From Pseudocercospora fijiensis CIRAD86 (Eukaryota; Ascomycota; Dothideomycetes; Mycosphaerellales; Mycosphaerellaceae), in the NCBI RefSeq assembly GCF_000340215.1, contig NW_006921533.1, positions 5,857,424-5,921,423 of the forward strand: DNA of 64,000 nt, written 5' to 3'. The translations under genes were made by a program, and so were the position numbers. Of the stretch, positions 59,990-64,000 are shown one piece after another. A model generated the notes under the pieces. It did not search any database. It had not been told where the DNA came from and worked only from the letters and a program-made list of their open reading frames with translations. The number at the start of each line of letters is the position of its first letter. The first letter of the stretch is position 1.

Positions 59990-60400
59990 AGATAACTTTT
60001 CTTCGCGATAGTCTTCGTCCGCCTACTCTTTTTAGCCTTCTCCTATCTACCTATAGCCTTCTTGTTTTTCGGTACTATTTTCCGAGGAACCCCCTTCCTT
60101 CGTATATACTACGGAGAGCCTTACTCTTCCGATATCTCGTTCTCGCTACGGTCTCCCTATACTTAGCTTGCTTTACCCTTACCCTTTAGCCTCTAAAGAT
60201 ATTTATCTACGCGTTTAGGCGACGAGGGTATATCGGTAGGACCTAGAAAATTAATAAGCATATAATCGTAAGGAGATATTAATGCTTCTTACCTTCTAGA
60301 ACAAATGGTCTTCTATTAAACCGCCTTATTAGGTTATCGTTAGATTCGAATAAAGGATAGTAGCTTAAGGAAGGGGAGGTAGCCGGCTTAGGAAGGCCCG
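59990..60400 (-). pseudogene. Weak basic frame
   Basis: The minus strand from about 60150 reads a Lys/Arg-rich stretch (PRKIVPKNKKAIGRQEKAKK, then SRRTKTIAKKSYLSIKRKG) without TGA. The region could be a tail of an unidentified gene. Nothing else is supported here, and the upstream part (60200-60400) has no clear frame. Confidence 0.25.
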
Positions 60401-60589
60401 AAGAGCCGAATCCTTAAGGTATATTTGTCTTTAAGAATATAGGGAAAGGGAAGAAGGAGAGGAAGAGCGAATAGAGAATTAGAAATAGTCCGTAGGTAAG
60501 CGGGGTCGGTTGCTATAGCAACTAGTCTGTTTAGGTCCTAGGAATTCGAAACACATTTCGGATATATACCGGCTATATACGCCGGCTAT

Positions 60590-63480
60590 ATTACCTTATA
60601 CGTAAACGCTTCGTCTCCTTAAAGCTACTCTAAGCCTATATACGTTTCCGCTTCTCGACCCGGTATCGCCTTCTGCCTCCGCTCTCCTCCTCTTCGTTAT
60701 CGCTAATTAGGGTTTCGCTTAGACTAAATTTCGCATTCTCTTCGCGCTCCTAGGTTTCTTCGATCTTAAGGTTTTCTAATTCCTCGATCAACTCCTTTAG
60801 TATAATCTTTAGTAACCTACCTTAGCGATTCTAGTAGAGGAGATAGTATCGGAATACTATAATAGATTCGAAGGTAGTAGGCGAGTATATTCGATTAAAG
60901 CGGCCCTAGTAACGAGCGATACTAAAAGACCTCTTATAGCCTATACCTACGCTCGGGATAGCGAGGACGTCCCGAGCGACCGACGCTATCGTTAGAAACT
61001 TAGGCTCTAACCGCTGCTATATAGCGAGAATATCGTCTCCGAATTCGTCTAGAAGACCGGTAAGATCTAGAGATTATTAGCCCTCTTTCCGAGCCTACGG
61101 GTTTATACTTACTCGCGCGCCGATAGAGATCGAACTCTTCTTTATTTACTTTAGTAGTTGCTTCCTCTTCTGCCTCTACTTCCTACCTACGAAATAGGTA
61201 TAATGTCGGAGCCTTCTAAACCTTCTTTTTCTTTATAGGAGCTGTATTTAGACTAGTTTCTTTCCGACGCTCGTAGAACATCTTTTCTAGAATAGTCTAG
61301 TAATGCTTCGGCTATACCTCGTCCGCCTTCTATTCCGGCCTCTGCTAGTATATATCCTTTTCTACCGGGTTAAGTAAGTACGTAACGCTATAGATATCCC
61401 CGAACGAGTTAAAGGTAGCACTGTAATATTTATGCAACTTAGTATAGGAGGTGTCTATAGCTTTCGTTATAGCTACTTTCTAGGGAACGCTCTTCTTAGC
61501 TAGCTTAGCTGCGGTTTCCTCGAGCTCGTTAAAGAGCTAGTTATAGTACGTAAAGATAAGGTAGATCGTCGGTCCTCGGGTTCTTCTAATTATAGCAGTA
61601 ACCTTCGCGTAATGCTTACTAATATCGACGAGATACTCTACTTAGCGCTATTCGGCGGTAGTAAGGCCGAGCTACTTAATACCCTCGGAACTCTAATAGA
61701 TCTCGAGAGCGGTACGTAAAGTACATCCCCTCGTAACTATATAGAAAGTCGAATCGAACCGGGTCTTAACGTCTTAGGTAAAACGGAGTAGGCGCTAAGG
61801 AGGCCGCTTTTACTATCGCTTATTCTATGCGATATTCTAGGTATCGGTTTTAGGGCGCTCGATTAGGTTCTTTTAAATAGCCTCGAATCGGTTACATCTC
61901 TATAAGCTCGAGTTCGTATATATTACTAGACGACGAAGCTAGAGAAAAAGAGTTAGAACTATACTAGGTTGCCGGCTATAGGTGCCGGCTACGGACAAAA
62001 GTTATACCTTATATAAAACGAGAGCGAGGCTCTCTGCCTTATCCTGTCTTATTACTATAATAAGTTTCTCGACTTTCGACTTTGCTTTATCCTCGTCTAG
62101 GATCTTCTATTAGTCGTCGTTTAATAGTGCAATTTTAAGCGTCTTAAAGAGGGCTCGGATCGCGATTTAAACTATATAAGCGAGGTAGGGAAACTTCTAT
62201 AGGGATATAACTAGCAACGACGTCGGCTCCGATTTAATAGGGCTAGGGCTATTAATAGGCTCCTCTTTATCGTTATTATCGTGCGTATTGTCGTGCGTAT
62301 CCGGAATCGTAGCGAGCTTAATATTCGGAAGATTAAGCTAGATTATAGACCTTGTAATCTCCTCTACGCACTCGACCCTATCGATACAATTAGTAATTTT
62401 AAAGATATATGCGAGTGAATTGTATATACAACGCCTTATACAATATTCGATTATTACTAGCGTTGTCCGTAGTAATCGAGATTAGTTTCGTTATTACGCT
62501 AACCCTGTCTATTGCCGTATAGACAAGCTTCGCTATATCCTTACTAGTATAGGAACCTAGAATTTTAGGGAATCCGATTATAAGTTCCTAGAGTTTCTAA
62601 TCCGAATTAATAAAGTATAGTATAATCGAGAGGAAGGAGGCTCTTATAGTCCGGCTTAACTAGCTATCGATAGTAATAGCTACTCGGCGAGTATTACAGA
62701 GGATCTCCCGAATGTCGTCTAACGCAGCCTCTTTATTCTTTTCGAATATAATACGCTAGGTTGTCGCGCCGAGAAATAGGGGAGGGTAGTTTATAAGATA
62801 TAGGTATATCTTCTATATAGACTCCCTTTCGTAGAAGTCTTCCGGAAGACCGTTTATAGCTAGCATTTCGTTTGCTAGTTGCTTAAAGTCTTCGGGGGAG
62901 AAATCGGTAGCCTTTAATCCTAGAGCTTCCTTAAGCGTAGCCTATAATAATTAGCTAGATCTCTACGGTTAATTTAGGTAGCCGGAATCTGTAGCCGGTA
63001 GCTATAGCCGGTAGCTATAGCCGGCATTTTAGAAGACATACCTCTTTCTAGAACGCTGTATCTATATTAACTCTCCTCTCTCCTTAAGATTCCCGATACC
63101 GTTTAGAATAGAGATAGTTCGTAGGCGATAAGTTTCTATCCCCTAGTTTCGGGTGTTTCAAGATTGAACCGTAGAAGTTGCAGACAATTACTAGTTAACC
63201 TTTAAGTCGAGAAGTCGTATAACGGTGCAATACCCCCTCTATAAAGAACTTCTAGAATATATCCGTTCGCTCCTTACTCCCCTATCGCATCGAGTACTTC
63301 CGGAGTTTATACTCCTTCGAACGTAAGTATAAAGGGAACTATATCTTATAGACCTATTAATTAAACTGCTCTATATACTCGGGTTTCTAAAGATACGCCT
63401 AGCTAGCCTTTTCGAAGATTTCCGGGTTAATATTCGATATTCTTATATCTCCGAACAACCTTCTACTTAGACTCTGTAAA
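60590..63480 (-). mobile_element. hAT-superfamily transposase, RIP-degraded
   Basis: Minus-strand frames show the hAT catalytic core: TIDSQLSRTIRASFLSIILY (about 62705-62645), LQELIIGFPKILGSYTSKDI (about 62595-62535) and LISITTDNASNNR (about 62487-62450). The C-terminal dimerisation domain is at about 61040-60860: FLTIASVARDVLAIPSVGIG with YKRSFSIARYQGR, matching the family's ARDxLAIPxxGxxxERxFSxAR. The tail is acidic then basic (DNEEEESGGRRRYRVEKRKR, about 60720-60660) and ends near 60590. The N-terminal zinc-finger region (63480-62950) is poorly preserved. TAGCCGGCA arrays interrupt it at 62981 and 61969, and one lies just past the end at 60567. Terminal repeats were not found. Confidence 0.82.
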
Positions 63481-63489
63481 GGTAAGGAC

Positions 63490-63835
63490 TAGGTAGTAGT
63501 ACCCTATAATAAATTCCTACTACTAGGATTCGGAGAGGATGAATCTAGCCCTAATCGTAGTCTAGGACTCGATAGGCTCGAAGGTGAGTATACGACCTCC
63601 TCTCGACGTTGTCGCAATCTCGCTCGTATACTAGACTGTTTCGACTATCGTCTCGTTGTTACCCTTCCTAGTGTAGCGCCTAGTATATATACAATGTCGG
63701 TCGGCATGTTTTAAGGTTTCGTACGGTAAGGTAAGGACTTAGGAGTAGTAGATATATACTAGTAGCTATAGAGAAACACCCTTTCTTTTATAGTATCGTA
63801 TCGTTAGGAACAGCTAGGCAGTAAATAGCTAGCTA
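63490..63835. other. No supported gene
   Basis: Sequence upstream of the hAT frame. I see no convincing frame or repeat. Confidence 0.4.
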
Positions 63836-63945
63836 CCTTTTTTTTTGTTTCCTAGCTACCTAACTACTAGATTTTTTTTCCTAGCTACCCTAGCTAGCCT
63901 AACTACTAGAATTTCTTTCCTAGCTACCCTAACTACCTAAATTTT
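63825..63945. repeat. Pyrimidine-rich repeat, about 35-bp units
   Basis: Three related units of tttcctagctacc(ctagctag)cctaactactaga separated by T runs. They lie about 350 bp upstream of the hAT frame and could belong to its terminal region. Confidence 0.75.
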
Positions 63946-64000
63946 GCCTTCTATACGGCGGCTCTCTCCTACTAACGGAACCGAGCTACTATACCTAACG

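Larger units (their letters stand above)
56571..63025. repeat. Nine dispersed TAGCCGGCA minisatellite arrays
   Basis: Short arrays of 2-4 units with a 10-17 bp period and core tagccggca occur at about 56571-56596, 57410-57460, 58033-58066, 58622-58682, 58853-58876, 59554-59578, 60567-60592, 61969-61993 and 62981-63025. The orientation is TAGCCGGCA at 56.6, 57.4, 58.6, 59.6 and 63.0 kb and TGCCGGCTA at 58.0, 58.9, 60.6 and 62.0 kb. Two arrays share the flank ttttta(g/c)tccttagtact. Single GCCGGC words occur elsewhere in the window, but paired arrays do not. The arrays retain CA in the unit, unlike their surroundings. Confidence 0.85.

Noticed and set aside
1..64000. Bacterial-type promoters, ribosome binding sites and terminators
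   Set aside because: The window is fungal, with RIP-mutated transposons, so such signals are not expected and none is claimed.

Overview
This window looks like a heterochromatic, repeat-filled stretch of a filamentous ascomycete (Pezizomycotina) genome that has been through repeat-induced point mutation (RIP). Across most of it the dinucleotides CA and TG are almost absent, TA is in large excess, and CpG is retained. Reading frames are recognisable over thousands of bases, but they are broken by in-frame TAG and TAA, as expected from TGG to TAG and CAR to TAR. In-frame TGA is rare. Start codons often appear as ATA. No intact protein-coding gene was found, so every coding entry is a RIP-degraded pseudogene or a transposon remnant. 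Residues are quoted as read from the present sequence. Boundaries were read by eye and are good to tens of bases unless a target-site duplication fixes them.

Layout. 0-7 kb: an unrecognised minus-strand coding remnant, a SNF2-like helicase pseudogene read in one frame for about 4.4 kb, and a short coiled-coil remnant. 7-10 kb: a 136-bp tandem repeat, a 256-base gap, an internally deleted Argonaute pseudogene with a second copy of its 3' tail, a 206-bp foldback element, and an unrelated tandem repeat that also has a 136-bp period. 10-15.5 kb: an unknown minus-strand remnant and a nearly full-length Plavaka-type (CACTA-like) transposase. 15.6-28.5 kb: a foldback minisatellite; a 5'-truncated Ty3/gypsy pol interrupted by a complete LINE with a 14-bp target-site duplication; then a long frame with a possible 2OG/JmjC-like segment.

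28.5-49 kb: a UPF1-like superfamily 1 helicase pseudogene, split near its 3' end by a full-length Ty3/gypsy chromovirus. The 309-bp LTRs and the 5-bp duplication aagta fix its ends. A second full-length copy lies in inverted orientation 840 bp away. The two make a palindrome of nearly 15 kb. Both carry an antisense frame between integrase and 3' LTR. 49-56.4 kb: a DUF6589-like pseudogene, several minisatellites, unknown frames and a chromodomain remnant. 56.5-64 kb: fragmented unknown frames, a minus-strand hAT transposase, and nine short arrays of a TAGCCGGCA-core minisatellite seen nowhere else in the window.

The genes do not form a working pathway. The window is best read as nested insertions followed by RIP. 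The main points of interest are the degraded Argonaute and two helicases among the transposons, the antisense gene carried by the chromovirus, the strand-asymmetric mutation pattern of the LINE, and the TAGCCGGCA arrays.
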